From contig NZ_CP047166.1 in NCBI RefSeq assembly GCF_016806125.1, positions 3,286,001-3,350,000 of the forward strand: a stretch of DNA of 64,000 bases. The letters are read 5' to 3'. Made by a program: the position numbers and the translations under genes. A model generated the notes under the pieces. The model was given only the letters and a program-made list of their open reading frames with translations. It ran no database searches and was not told the origin of the DNA. This document shows positions 19,232 through 27,501 of this stretch, piece after piece. The stretch comes from Ponticoccus alexandrii (lineage in GTDB: Bacteria; Pseudomonadota; Alphaproteobacteria; Rhodobacterales; Rhodobacteraceae). Each line of letters opens with the position of its first letter. The stretch's first letter is position 1.

Positions 19232-19905
19232 AGGTCAGCCCCCGCCGCGATCAGGGTCCGGTTGGCGATGCGCAGGTTGCGCGCCGGGACCATGCTCTTG
19301 GCCGCACGGATCAGCATCAGGTCGTGGGTCGCGATCATCACCGTCTTGCCCATGCGGTTCAGTTCCACCAGCAGGCGCAAGAGGCGCTGCGACATCTCCC
19401 AGTCGACGTTGCCTGTGGGCTCGTCCGCAAGGATCACGTCCGGCGACAGGATCAGCGCCCGCGCCAGCGCCGCCCGCTGCCGTTCTCCCCCGGACAATTC
19501 CGGCGGGCGGGCATCGAACTTGCCGGTCAGCCCGACCCAGCTCATCAGCTCGTTGAGGTTGTCGGTCTGCGCCGGGGTGGCCTGCCCCGAGACGGTCAGC
19601 GGCAGGGCGACGTTCTCGGCCACCGGCAGGTGATCAAGGAACTGACAGTCCTGATGCACGACACCGATCCGCCGCCGCGTCAGCGCGATGGCATCGCGCG
19701 ACATGCCGTGTACGTCCTCTCCGAACAGGCGAATGGTGCCCTCCGTCGGCTTCAGCGCCCCGTAGCAGAGCTTCAGGAAGGTGGTCTTGCCGGCGCCCGA
19801 CGGCCCGGTGAGGAAATGGAAGGCCCCCGGCGCAAGGTGCAACGACATACCGGTCAGAAGCGCGTCGCCGCTGTAGGAATAAGCCACGTTGTCCAGCTCT
19901 ATCAC
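19228..19905 (-). CDS. ftsE: Cell division ATP-binding protein FtsE
   Basis: ABC-type ATPase acting with FtsX. The 225-residue protein is the normal length and has Walker A GPSGAGKTTF, signature LSGGERQRAALARAL, Walker B VILADEPTGNVD and switch His in IATHD. The start is assigned to GTG 19905 (VIELDNVAYSYSGD) because that is where family similarity begins; upstream in-frame ATGs exist, and the ribosome site AGGGGG is 13 bases away, so the exact start is uncertain. It is divergent from the zinc-ribbon gene; a 10-bp palindrome ACCATATGGT (20011-20020) lies between. Confidence 0.93.
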   Translation of the reverse strand: MIELDNVAYSYSGDALLTGMSLHLAPGAFHFLTGPSGAGKTTFLKLCYGALKPTEGTIRLFGEDVHGMSRDAIALTRRRIGVVHQDCQFLDHLPVAENVALPLTVSGQATPAQTDNLNELMSWVGLTGKFDARPPELSGGERQRAALARALILSPDVILADEPTGNVDWEMSQRLLRLLVELNRMGKTVMIATHDLMLIRAAKSMVPARNLRIANRTLIAAGADL

Positions 19906-20064
19906 GTCGGCTTTGCCCCCTGATGCCGTGTTGCCCCGTTTTGCCCGAGCCTCGCGGATCATGCAACGCAAGGCGATGAAGGGGCATGGACTTTTCCCAA
20001 TCAGCCATACACCATATGGTCAAGCAGGACGCTCAAGGAACGGCGTTTCGGAGGACCGAGCAGG

Positions 20065-20967
20065 ATGCGGCTGATTTGCCCCAATTGTGGTGCGCAGTAC
20101 GATGTGCCCGTGGATGTGATCCCCGAGGCCGGGCGCGACGTGCAATGTTCGAATTGCGGTCACACCTGGTTCCAGCGCCACCCGGACGAGGACGCCGCGC
20201 TTGCGGAGGATCTGGAACAGCCCATCCCCGATCCCGCGTGGGAACCGGAGGACGAGGACGAACCAGCGCCCGCGTCCCCGGTCGACGCGCCGGAACCGCA
20301 GCGCCGCATCGACCCGGAGATCGCCGAGATCTTCCGCGAGGAGCGCGCGTACGAAGATCGGCGGCGCTCTGCCGAAACGCTCGAAAGTCAGCCCGATCTG
20401 GGCCTGACCGAACCTGACGAGGATGAACAGGCCCGGCGGTCGCGGCAGGCGCGCGAGCGCATGGCCAAGATGCGCGGCTCTGACACGCCGGCACCCTCGA
20501 CCCCGCGCCCGGACGAGGCCGAGGACGGAGGCACGGCCGTAGCCGCAGCGGCGGCCGCCGCCGCGGGATCGCGCCGTGACCTGCTGCCCGATGTGGAAGA
20601 AATCAACCAGTCGCTGCGCAGCACTGGCGCCGAGGCGCGCGTCGTGGACAGCGCCAAGGACGAAACCGCGCGCCGGGAAACCGAAGAGCGGCGCCGCGGC
20701 GGCGGCTTCGGCAAGGGATTCCTGACCATGGTGGTTCTGGTCGGCGGCGCTGTGGCGCTCTATGCTTTCGCCCCCACCATTGCCGACAGCGTCCCGGCCC
20801 TCGCGCCGCCGCTCGACAGCTATGTGTCGACGGTCGATCAGGCGCGCAGCTGGCTGGACGGGCAGGTCACCGCGCTGCTGACAACGCTGGATTCCATGAG
20901 CTCCGAGGCCCAGACCGAGGTGCCTGAAACCACGCCCCCGGCAGAGCCCGCGCCCGAAGGAAACTAG
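20065..20967 (+). CDS. MJ0042-type zinc-ribbon membrane protein
   Basis: A 300-residue protein that starts with a zinc ribbon (MRLICPNCGAQYDVP, then CSNCGHTWFQ; four Cys) of the MJ0042 type. A long acidic, proline-rich low-complexity cytoplasmic part follows (about 38-210), then a basic RRGGGFGK stretch, one transmembrane helix FLTMVVLVGGAVALYAFAP at about 220-238, and a C-terminal tail. GGAGG lies about 10 bases before the ATG. It is divergent from ftsEX, an arrangement I recall from related bacteria. The function is unknown. Confidence 0.85.
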   Translation: MRLICPNCGAQYDVPVDVIPEAGRDVQCSNCGHTWFQRHPDEDAALAEDLEQPIPDPAWEPEDEDEPAPASPVDAPEPQRRIDPEIAEIFREERAYEDRRRSAETLESQPDLGLTEPDEDEQARRSRQARERMAKMRGSDTPAPSTPRPDEAEDGGTAVAAAAAAAAGSRRDLLPDVEEINQSLRSTGAEARVVDSAKDETARRETEERRRGGGFGKGFLTMVVLVGGAVALYAFAPTIADSVPALAPPLDSYVSTVDQARSWLDGQVTALLTTLDSMSSEAQTEVPETTPPAEPAPEGN

Positions 20968-21075
20968 GCCCTGGCCCCGCGCCAAAGGCCCGCAACCACC
21001 GCGTGCCGCGGCGCCGAGGGCCGCGCGCCCTCGGGACCCAAACACCACTCGGCCAGCGGTGATCGCCCCGCCCAG

Positions 21076-21107
21076 GCTTCTCTGGTCTTCCAAATACCTT
21101 CCGGTGT
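21076..21107 (+). repeat. Intergenic repeat family A, degenerate copy
   Basis: GCTTCTCTGGTCTTCC, then AAATACCTTCCGG, in the convergent gap between the zinc-ribbon gene and tauC. It matches the family A core with insertions, so it is a decayed copy or a chance look-alike. Confidence 0.5.
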
Positions 21108-21129
21108 CGCCGGTCTCGCGCCATCGGTG

Positions 21130-21172
21130 CAAAAAACGGGGGCGGCGGGCCTAGCCCTCGCCGCCGCCCGCG
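21130..21172 (-). terminator. Intrinsic terminator after tauC
   Basis: On the minus strand GGGCGGCGG pairs with CCGCCGCCC, followed by CCGTTTTTT, starting just after the tauC stop. Good stem and T run. Confidence 0.85.
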
Positions 21173-21176
21173 GGCG

Positions 21177-22442
21177 TCAGATCCGCCCCTTCCACGGCAC
21201 CAGCGCCTTCTCCGCCAGCCTCATCAGGATGTCGATGCCGAAGCCGATCACGCCGATCAGGATGATCCCCATGATCACGATGTCGGTCAGCTGGAACTTC
21301 GACGCGACCATGATCATCATGCCCGCGCCCTTCTCTGCCGCCACCAGCTCGGCGGCCACAACCGTTCCCCAGCAGACCCCCATGGCCACCCGTGCCCCGG
21401 TGAAGATCTCGGGCAGCGAATTGGGCACGATCACGTGCCGCATGATCTGCCATTTCGACGCCCCCAGCGCATAGGCGGCGTGGACCTTCGAGATCGCCAC
21501 GCCCGACACCCCGGCCCGCGCCGCGATGGCCATGATCCAGAGCGCGGCGAGGAAGAGCAGGATGATCTTGCCCACCTCTCCGATCCCGGCCCAGATGATC
21601 ACCAGCGGGATCAGCGCCAGCGGCGGCACGGGGCGCATGAATTCCACGATGGGATCGAACCAGCCCCGGAACCAGTTGCTCAGCCCCATGGCGTAGCCCA
21701 GCGGGATGCCGACCAGCGCCCCGAAGAAGAAGCCCACGACGACGCGGAACAGCGAGTAGCCCAGATGCTCCCACAGGGTGCTGTCGCGATAGCCTTCGCT
21801 GGCGATCTCTCCCAGCCGGGACAGCACGGCCTCGGGTGGGGGCAGCCAGATCGGCTCCATCTGCCAGCCCTTCGCGGGTTCGAAGTTCAGCGTGCCCTTG
21901 GGTGACATGCCGACGCGCCCGAATTCCGTCATGACGGAGCCGCCGGGCGCGATGGCTTCGCCGTTCACCGCGACGACGCGGTGACCGGCGTCGCGCCCGT
22001 AGAGGTCGTTGCGATCCACGCGGATCAGCCCGGACCGCCATGCCCCCACCGTGTCGGCGTCGTTCTTGGCCCAGCCGTCGCCCTCGGGCACCTGCGGGGT
22101 CTCGACCTCGGTGCCCACGGGAAAGACCCGCACGGTGACGGTGGCCTCGTCCGGCGCCTGCCCGTCCGCCTCGGCGGTGTAGGTGAAGACCGCGTCACCG
22201 GTGAAGGGCCCCGGCGCGTGGATGAAGCCGGGCACCAGAGACGAGCCGGTGAAGGCGCCCCAGAGCAGGAAGATGCTAAAGACCGACAGCACGCTGGCGA
22301 TGCGGTTCGGGCGCACCGCGCTTTCGTCGCCGAAGGTCACGGTCTTGCGCGCGTTCAGGCCCCGCGCGGTGCGGCGCACCGCAAGCGAAACGACGAGGTA
22401 AGAGGCGACGAAGATCGCCGCGTAGATCCCGAAAACGATCAT
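21177..22442 (-). CDS. tauC: Taurine-type ABC transporter permease with a periplasmic insertion
   Basis: Inner-membrane permease of the TauC/SsuC/NrtB family. The 421-residue protein is much longer than the usual 250-280. The canonical part starts at about residue 199 (WLPPPEAVLSRLGEIA) and includes the EAA-like loop ALGASKWQIMRHVIVPNSLPEIFTG given in part (ALGASKWQIMRHVI). Before it are two extra hydrophobic segments (3-22 and 48-66) and a soluble insertion of about 125 residues (73-198, beta-strand-like, e.g. ATVTVRVFPVG). It is the third gene after tauA and tauB, 16 bases from tauB. The taurine assignment comes from the neighbouring tpa. Confidence 0.82.
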   Translation of the reverse strand: MIVFGIYAAIFVASYLVVSLAVRRTARGLNARKTVTFGDESAVRPNRIASVLSVFSIFLLWGAFTGSSLVPGFIHAPGPFTGDAVFTYTAEADGQAPDEATVTVRVFPVGTEVETPQVPEGDGWAKNDADTVGAWRSGLIRVDRNDLYGRDAGHRVVAVNGEAIAPGGSVMTEFGRVGMSPKGTLNFEPAKGWQMEPIWLPPPEAVLSRLGEIASEGYRDSTLWEHLGYSLFRVVVGFFFGALVGIPLGYAMGLSNWFRGWFDPIVEFMRPVPPLALIPLVIIWAGIGEVGKIILLFLAALWIMAIAARAGVSGVAISKVHAAYALGASKWQIMRHVIVPNSLPEIFTGARVAMGVCWGTVVAAELVAAEKGAGMMIMVASKFQLTDIVIMGIILIGVIGFGIDILMRLAEKALVPWKGRI

Positions 22443-22458
22443 CGCGTCCGCCCTTCGG

Positions 22459-23265
22459 TCATGCGGTTTCCTCGGCTCTGCCCATGATTTCTTCTTCCAT
22501 GTCCCAGATCATGCTCAGGATCTCTTCGCGCCGCGCGCCGAAATCCGGGTGTTTCTTGACCTCGCGCAGATCGGCGTTCACGCCCATGTCGGCAAAGGGC
22601 AGACGGTATTCGCGGTGGATGCGGCCCGGGCGCGGCGCCATGACCAGCAGGCGCTCGCCCAGTAGCAGCGCCTCTTCGACCGAGTGGGTGATCAGGATGA
22701 TCGTCTTGCCGGTCTCCTTCCAGAGCTTCAGCACCAGCCCCTGCATCTTCTCGCGTGTCAGCGCGTCGAGCGCGCCCAGGGGCTCGTCCATCAGGATCAC
22801 GTCCGGATCGTTCGCCAGACAGCGCGCCAGCGCCACGCGCTGCTGCATCCCGCCGGACAGTTCGTAGACCGCCTTTTCCTTGAAATCGCGCAGGCCCACG
22901 ACGTCGAGCAGGTGATCCACCTGCGCGCCCCAGTCGCGCTCCCGCCTGCCCGCCATCCGGGGGCCGAAGCTGACGTTCTCACGCACGTTCATCCACTCGA
23001 AAAGCGCGCCCTGCTGGAACACCATGCCGCGTTCCGCATCCGGGCCGCGCACGACGTGGCCGTTCAGCCGCACCTCGCCTGCGGTCGGCGCAAGAAAGCC
23101 CGCCACGATGTTCAGAAGCGTGGTCTTGCCGCAGCCCGAGGGGCCGAGCACGCTCAGAAGCTCGCCGCTCGCCAGCGAGAGACAGACATCCTTGAGCGCC
23201 TGAACCGACCCGCCATTCGGCAGGTCGAAGCGCATCGAGAGGTTTTCGATGTCGAGACCGCTCAT
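22459..23265 (-). CDS. tauB: Taurine ABC transporter ATP-binding protein
   Basis: ATPase of the taurine-type importer. The 268-residue protein has Walker A GPSGCGKTTL at about 40-49, a Q-loop in VFQQGALFEW, the signature LSGGMQQRVALARCL, Walker B VILMDEPLGALD, and the H-loop THSVEEA. The C-terminal GDR-like extension with acidic end is typical of the nitrate/sulfonate/taurine class. It lies downstream of tauA, with an 11-bp hairpin in the gap, and is followed by tauC. Confidence 0.88.
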   Translation of the reverse strand: MSGLDIENLSMRFDLPNGGSVQALKDVCLSLASGELLSVLGPSGCGKTTLLNIVAGFLAPTAGEVRLNGHVVRGPDAERGMVFQQGALFEWMNVRENVSFGPRMAGRRERDWGAQVDHLLDVVGLRDFKEKAVYELSGGMQQRVALARCLANDPDVILMDEPLGALDALTREKMQGLVLKLWKETGKTIILITHSVEEALLLGERLLVMAPRPGRIHREYRLPFADMGVNADLREVKKHPDFGARREEILSMIWDMEEEIMGRAEETA

Positions 23266-23321
23266 CGGTACGCCTTCTGCTTCGGGTTCCGGAAAGACGC
23301 GCCGCCCGCCGCGCGCGCAGC

Positions 23322-23348
23322 GGGGAAGAGCCTTGAAGGCTCTTCCCC
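23322..23348 (-). other. Intercistronic hairpin between tauA and tauB
   Basis: GGGGAAGAGCC (23322-23332) pairs perfectly with GGCTCTTCCCC (23338-23348) around TTGAA. It lies 38 bases after the tauA stop with no T run. Such hairpins after binding-protein genes commonly protect the upstream message and lower read-through, giving more binding protein than ATPase/permease. Confidence 0.65.
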
Positions 23349-23385
23349 CTCATCGGGTCGGGTCACGGACCGCGCCCGCTCCGGC

Positions 23386-24378
23386 CTACAGGCCCTGCGC
23401 CGCTTCGAGCGGGCCGGTGTTCACGGTGTCGGCGTAGCTGTCCAGCGCCGCGTCGATCGATCCCGCTTCGACGAAGACATCGGCGACGCCCTTCATGAAC
23501 TCCTGAGCCCCGCCGCCCAGCCATTTGCCGGTCAGCTGCTCGTCGACGGGCGGGAAGACGAAGGTGGCCAGCGTCTCGGCGGTGGCCTCCGGCGCCATCC
23601 CCGCATCCCTGGCGATCACCGGCAACATCGCCTCACGGTTAGCCTCATCCGCCCACATGGCATTGGCGTCCCGCGTCACCTTCAGGAAGGCGGCGACAAG
23701 ATCGGAATTCTCGGCCACCCAGCCCGCCGGGCCAGAGGTCACGTCGAAGACAAGGATGCCCAGTTCTTCCTTCTCGGCCCCGGTCAGCAACACATTGCCA
23801 TGCTCCTTCATGCGGCGCAGAGACCCGCCCCAGCCGCAGGCCATGTCGACGGACCCCTGCGCGATGGCGGCAGCCCCGTCCGGCGGCGCCATGTCCACCA
23901 CGTCCATGGTCGCGATATCGACCCCGAAGTGGTTCATCTGCCTGAGAAATCCGTAGTGCGCCGCGGTGCCCAGCGGCACGGCGACCTTCTTGCCCTCCAG
24001 TTCCGAGGCCGAGCCCTTGTCGATCTCCAGCGCCTCGGCCACGACGCAATTGTCGTTATCCGCATAGCTCACGGCGACGTCGAGAATCTGCAGATCCTGC
24101 CCGGCGGAGGCAGCAACGACGAAGGGCGGCACCCCCTGCGACACGCTCAGCTGCACGTCGCCAGAAGCCATCGCCGCGCTCATCGCGGTGCCGGTGTCGA
24201 AGCTGACCCAGTTGACGGTGACCCCCATCTCTTCGTCGTAGAGACCCTCGGCCTTGGCATATTGGAACGGCATCGGCCATTCGAGGAAATAGCCCACCGT
24301 GATCTCTTCCTGGGCAACCGCCGTTCCGGCCAGAAGGCTCAACGCGGCTGTGGTCATCAGGCTCTTGCGGATCGTCAT
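23386..24378 (-). CDS. tauA: Taurine ABC transporter substrate-binding protein
   Basis: Periplasmic binding protein of the TauA/SsuA class. The 330-residue protein starts MTIRKSLMTTAALSLLAGTA with a cleavable signal ending VAQ, then EEITVGYFLEWPMPFQYAK, typical of this family. The start ATG 24378 has GGGGAG about 8 bases upstream; 24 more in-frame residues upstream are not signal-like. First gene of the tauABC operon and divergent from tpa, so taurine (or a close sulfonate) is the likely ligand. Confidence 0.87.
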   Translation of the reverse strand: MTIRKSLMTTAALSLLAGTAVAQEEITVGYFLEWPMPFQYAKAEGLYDEEMGVTVNWVSFDTGTAMSAAMASGDVQLSVSQGVPPFVVAASAGQDLQILDVAVSYADNDNCVVAEALEIDKGSASELEGKKVAVPLGTAAHYGFLRQMNHFGVDIATMDVVDMAPPDGAAAIAQGSVDMACGWGGSLRRMKEHGNVLLTGAEKEELGILVFDVTSGPAGWVAENSDLVAAFLKVTRDANAMWADEANREAMLPVIARDAGMAPEATAETLATFVFPPVDEQLTGKWLGGGAQEFMKGVADVFVEAGSIDAALDSYADTVNTGPLEAAQGL

Positions 24379-24715
24379 CGTACATCGCTCCCCGGTTGAT
24401 GCGCGCCCCGCATGCACGAGGCCGGTCTGCGGCGCCTTTTTCCAAGACACTCAAGGGTGATCCGACCGGAAAAGCGGCAGCGGATCAATGTTTTTCAAGT
24501 CTTCCCGTCAGGGCGCAAAGATTCGCCAGGCCGCGGACCAATCAACTGATCGTAGAGCAAATGGTTGAAACCAATACATATTTCAGGGAATCCGCCTTCA
24601 ACAGACACAGGACAGGATCCGCGATCTGCGCAGCCCCCATTGATCCACCCTTGCCGGTTGCCCAATAATCCGGCTCATTGCGGGGACACCCCGAACCGGC
24701 CAGCAGGAGGCGACA
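24379..24715. promoter_or_regulatory. Divergent tauA / tpa promoter region
   Basis: 337 bases without a gene, AT-richer than its surroundings at 24490-24600. It holds ACCAAT at 24537-24542 and 24570-24575 (33 bp apart, three turns), the second forming a palindrome TGGTTGAAACCA (24562-24573). In Rhodobacter the MocR-type activator TauR binds repeats in the tpa promoter; these sites are candidates by position only. No tauR gene is in the window. Confidence 0.45.
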
Positions 24716-26104
24716 ATGGACGGCACCTATTCGCAGAACGATCTCTCCCACGTGGTCGAGGCCGACAAGGCCCACGTCTGGCACCACCTCGTGCAGCACA
24801 GAGGTTTCGACACCAAGGACCCGAACATCATCGTCGAGGGCAAGGGCATGCGCGTCTGGAACCAGGCGGGCAAGGAACACCTCGACGCGGTCTCGGGCGC
24901 GGTCTGGACGGTCAACGTGGGCTACGGGCGCGAGCGCATCGCCAAGGCGGTCTACGATCAGCTTCTGCGGATGAACTACTTCGCCGGCGCGGCGGGGTCG
25001 GTCCCCGGCGCGCTCTTCGCCGAAAAGCTGATCGAGAAGATGCCGGGCCTTTCCCGCGTCTACTACTGCAACTCGGGCTCCGAGGCCAACGAGAAGGCCT
25101 TCAAGATGGTCCGCCAGATCGCCCACAAGCGTTATGGCGGCAAGAAACACAAGATCCTCTTCCGCGACCGTGACTACCACGGCACCACCATCGGCTGCCT
25201 CTCGGCGGGCGGTCAGGACGAGCGCAACGCGCAATACGGCCCCTTCGCGCCGGGCTTCGTGCGCGTGCCGCATTGCCTCGAATACCGCGCCGCCGATCAG
25301 GGCGCGCCGACCCAGCATTACGGCGAATGGGCCGCCGACCAGATCGAGCAGGTGATCCTGCGCGAAGGCCCCGACACCGTGGGTGCGCTCTGCCTGGAAC
25401 CGGTAACCGCAGGCGGCGGCGTCATCGTCCCACCGGACGGCTACTGGCCCAAAGTGCAGGAGATCTGCCGCAAGTACGACATCCTGCTGCACATCGACGA
25501 AGTCGTCTGCGGCGTCGGGCGCACCGGCACGTGGTTCGGCTACCAGCACTACGGCATCGAGCCGGACTTCGTGACCATGGCCAAGGGCGTGGCCTCGGGT
25601 TACGCCGCCATCGCCTGCTGCGTGACATCCGAGCGGGTCTTCGACCTCTTCAGGGACGACGCCAGCGATCCGATGAACTACTTCCGCGACATCTCGACCT
25701 TCGGCGGCTGCACGGCGGGCCCGGCGGCAGCCCTCGAGAACATGGCCATCATAGAAGAGGAAGGCCTGCTCGAAAACACCGTGGCGATGGGCGACTACAT
25801 GCTCGACCAGCTTCACGCGCTGGCCGACCGCCATGCCGCGATCGGGGACGTGCGCGGCAAGGGCCTCTTCCTCGGCGCCGAACTGGTGGAAGACCGCGAG
25901 ACCCGCAAGCCGGTGGCCGAGGCGCAGGCACAGACGGTCACGGCGGACTGCATGGCGCAGGGCGTCATCGTGGGCGTCACCAACCGCTCGGTGCCGGGCT
26001 ACAACAACACGCTGTGCTTCTCGCCCGCGCTGATCGCCACCAAGGACGACATCGATCAGATCGTCTCGGCGGTGGACGGCGCGCTTGGCCGTGTCTTCGG
26101 CTAA
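24716..26104 (+). CDS. tpa: Taurine--pyruvate aminotransferase
   Basis: PLP-dependent class III aminotransferase that converts taurine and pyruvate to sulfoacetaldehyde and alanine. At 462 residues it is the normal length. The features match Tpa: AVWTVNVGYGRERIA at about 63, CNSGSEANEKAFKM, HGTTIGCLSAGGQ, IDEVVCGVGRTG, and the PLP lysine Lys290 in MAKGVASGYAA. AGGAGG lies about 5 bases before the ATG. It is divergent from tauABC, which imports its substrate. xsc, the usual next step, is not present here. The GNAT gene follows within 4 bases. Confidence 0.93.
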   Translation: MDGTYSQNDLSHVVEADKAHVWHHLVQHRGFDTKDPNIIVEGKGMRVWNQAGKEHLDAVSGAVWTVNVGYGRERIAKAVYDQLLRMNYFAGAAGSVPGALFAEKLIEKMPGLSRVYYCNSGSEANEKAFKMVRQIAHKRYGGKKHKILFRDRDYHGTTIGCLSAGGQDERNAQYGPFAPGFVRVPHCLEYRAADQGAPTQHYGEWAADQIEQVILREGPDTVGALCLEPVTAGGGVIVPPDGYWPKVQEICRKYDILLHIDEVVCGVGRTGTWFGYQHYGIEPDFVTMAKGVASGYAAIACCVTSERVFDLFRDDASDPMNYFRDISTFGGCTAGPAAALENMAIIEEEGLLENTVAMGDYMLDQLHALADRHAAIGDVRGKGLFLGAELVEDRETRKPVAEAQAQTVTADCMAQGVIVGVTNRSVPGYNNTLCFSPALIATKDDIDQIVSAVDGALGRVFG

Positions 26105-26108
26105 GACC

Positions 26109-26795
26109 ATGGACCACCGCCTGAACGCCTACGGACAGCCCATCGGGCTGCCCGTCGACCTGCCCCTGCCCCGGCCGCTACCGCCACAGACGGACCTGAC
26201 GGGCCGCACCGTCACGCTCACCGCGCTGACGCCGGACCATGCACCCGCCCTCTACAATGCAATGACCGACCCAGCCGGCTGGACCTACCTCGGCGCGGAC
26301 GAGCCATGGACGGACGAGGCAGACGCCCGCCGCTGGGCCGAGGCCAAGGCTGCCTCGAAAGACCCGCTCTTCTACACCCTGATGGTCGCGGGCACGCCTC
26401 AAGGCTTCCTGTCCCTCCTGCGCATCAACCCCGAGGCGGCCAGCATAGAGGTCGGCTACATTCACTACGCGCCCGCCCTGAAAGGCACCGCCGCCGCGAC
26501 CGAAGCGCAGTTCTTGCTGATGCAACACGTCTTCGACGACCTCGGCTACCGCCGGCATGAATGGAAATGCGACGCCCTCAACGCGCCGTCCCGAAAGGCC
26601 GCCGACCGTCTGGGCTTCACCTACGAAGGCACCTTCCGGCAGGCGCTGATCTACAAGGGCCGCAACCGCGACACCGCGTGGTTCTCGATCATCGACAGCG
26701 AATGGCCCGCCCTCAAGGCCCGCTTCACCCGCTGGCTCTCGCAAGAGAACTTCCACCCGGACGGCAGGCAAAGGAAACGCCTGCAAGACGCCTGA
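26109..26795 (+). CDS. GNAT-family N-acetyltransferase (RimJ/RimL-like)
   Basis: A 228-residue acetyl-CoA-dependent transferase. It shows the GNAT_3 layout: an N-terminal segment with GRTVTLTALTPDHAPALYNA, then GFLSLLRINPEAASIEVGYI (strands 4-5 area), and the acetyl-CoA-binding half ending with SRKAADRLGFTYEGTFRQAL, which is typical of RimJ/RimL-type proteins. The substrate is unknown. ATG 26109 is 4 bases after the tpa stop, so co-transcription is likely. An upstream in-frame start inside tpa is possible. Confidence 0.85.
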   Translation: MDHRLNAYGQPIGLPVDLPLPRPLPPQTDLTGRTVTLTALTPDHAPALYNAMTDPAGWTYLGADEPWTDEADARRWAEAKAASKDPLFYTLMVAGTPQGFLSLLRINPEAASIEVGYIHYAPALKGTAAATEAQFLLMQHVFDDLGYRRHEWKCDALNAPSRKAADRLGFTYEGTFRQALIYKGRNRDTAWFSIIDSEWPALKARFTRWLSQENFHPDGRQRKRLQDA

Positions 26796-26796
26796 T

Positions 26797-26823
26797 CTTC
26801 TTCTCTGTCCAAATACTCCGGGG
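26797..26823 (+). repeat. Intergenic repeat family A, copy 4
   Basis: CTTCTTCTCTGTCC followed by AAATACTCCGGGG, starting one base after the acetyltransferase stop codon. It is followed by the GGGGCAGGGCCCC region. Confidence 0.78.
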
Positions 26824-26843
26824 TCCGGGGCAGGGCCCCGACA

Positions 26844-26894
26844 ACGGGACGGCGGGCGGGGCGATGTGGCGCCAGCCACGAGCGCCGCTCCCGT
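26844..26894 (+). repeat. Hairpin repeat family B, copy 2
   Basis: Left block GGGCGGGGCGAT (26854-26865) and right block GAGCG (26880-26884) flank the inner stem GTGGC / GCCAC with loop GCCA. The outer stem ACGGGACGGCG (26844-26854) pairs with CGCCG and TCCCGT (26883-26894), with one bulged C. It lies between the acetyltransferase and the HU terminator. Confidence 0.8.
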
Positions 26895-26919
26895 GCCGGC
26901 GGAAAACAGGACGGCAAAC

Positions 26920-26948
26920 AAAAAGGGCCGCGAAACGCGACCCTTTTC
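26920..26948 (-). terminator. Intrinsic terminator after the HU gene
   Basis: On the minus strand AAAAGGGTCGCG pairs imperfectly with CGCGGCCCTTTTT around TTT, ending in a T run, 22 bases after the HU stop. Confidence 0.8.
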
Positions 26949-26969
26949 GTAAAGTCCTGCAAGAAGGGA

Positions 26970-27260
26970 TCAGCCGTTGACGCTGTCCTTCAGAGCCTTA
27001 GCGATGGTCATCTTGACCTGCTTGTCGGCTTCCTTCTTGAACTGCTCGCCGGTCGCGGGGTTGCGAACCATGCGCTCGGGGCGCTCCTTGCAGTAGATCT
27101 TGCCGACGCCCGGCAGGGTCACGGCGCCGCCTGCGGCCACTTCCGAGGTGATGATCTCGACAATCGAGTCGAGCGCCGCGCCGGCGGTCTTCTTGTCCGC
27201 ATCCATCTTCTCGGCCAGTGCTGCGACCAGCTGGGTCTTCGTCATCGGTTTCGTCGCCAT
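26970..27260 (-). CDS. HU-family DNA-binding protein
   Basis: Small nucleoid protein of the HU/IHF family. The 96-residue protein starts MATKPMTKTQLVAALAEK, with the typical helical N-terminus (dimer interface), GVGKIYCKERPERMVRNPATGE as the DNA-binding arm region (quoted in parts: GVGKIYCKERPER, RNPATGE), and a C-terminal ADKQVKMTIAKALKD. Start ATG 27260 follows AAGGAG at a good distance; an internal ATG (MTKTQL) is a less likely start. The Cys in the arm and the absence of IHF-specific features favour an HU homologue. Confidence 0.92.
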   Translation of the reverse strand: MATKPMTKTQLVAALAEKMDADKKTAGAALDSIVEIITSEVAAGGAVTLPGVGKIYCKERPERMVRNPATGEQFKKEADKQVKMTIAKALKDSVNG

Positions 27261-27379
27261 TTCAATGGTCTCCTTCATAGCGCCTGCGTTGTGCATTCTG
27301 GCGCGTCCGTCTTCGTTCCCCGTCGCCGCGAAATACGAGGCATCCGGTGCCCGTCCTCGCGGCTTCAGTAGCCCCTCTT

Positions 27380-27395
27380 GCCCAATCAATTGGGC
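27380..27395. promoter_or_regulatory. Palindrome in the HU leader
   Basis: GCCCAATCAATTGGGC, a perfect inverted repeat with a 2-base centre, lies about 120 bases upstream of the HU start. A weak promoter-like pair (TTGTGT, 17 bases, TTTTAT) lies just upstream on the minus strand at about 27407-27435. It could be an operator or an autoregulatory HU site; no regulator is evident. Confidence 0.35.
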
Positions 27396-27501
27396 CTCTG
27401 AGGCGCAATAAAACCGTATACTGTGGGAAAACACAACAATTCGTGGCCTTGTTTATATGGGTAAAACGCATTTTGTGCCGGTTTCCGCCGGATCACGGCG
27501 C

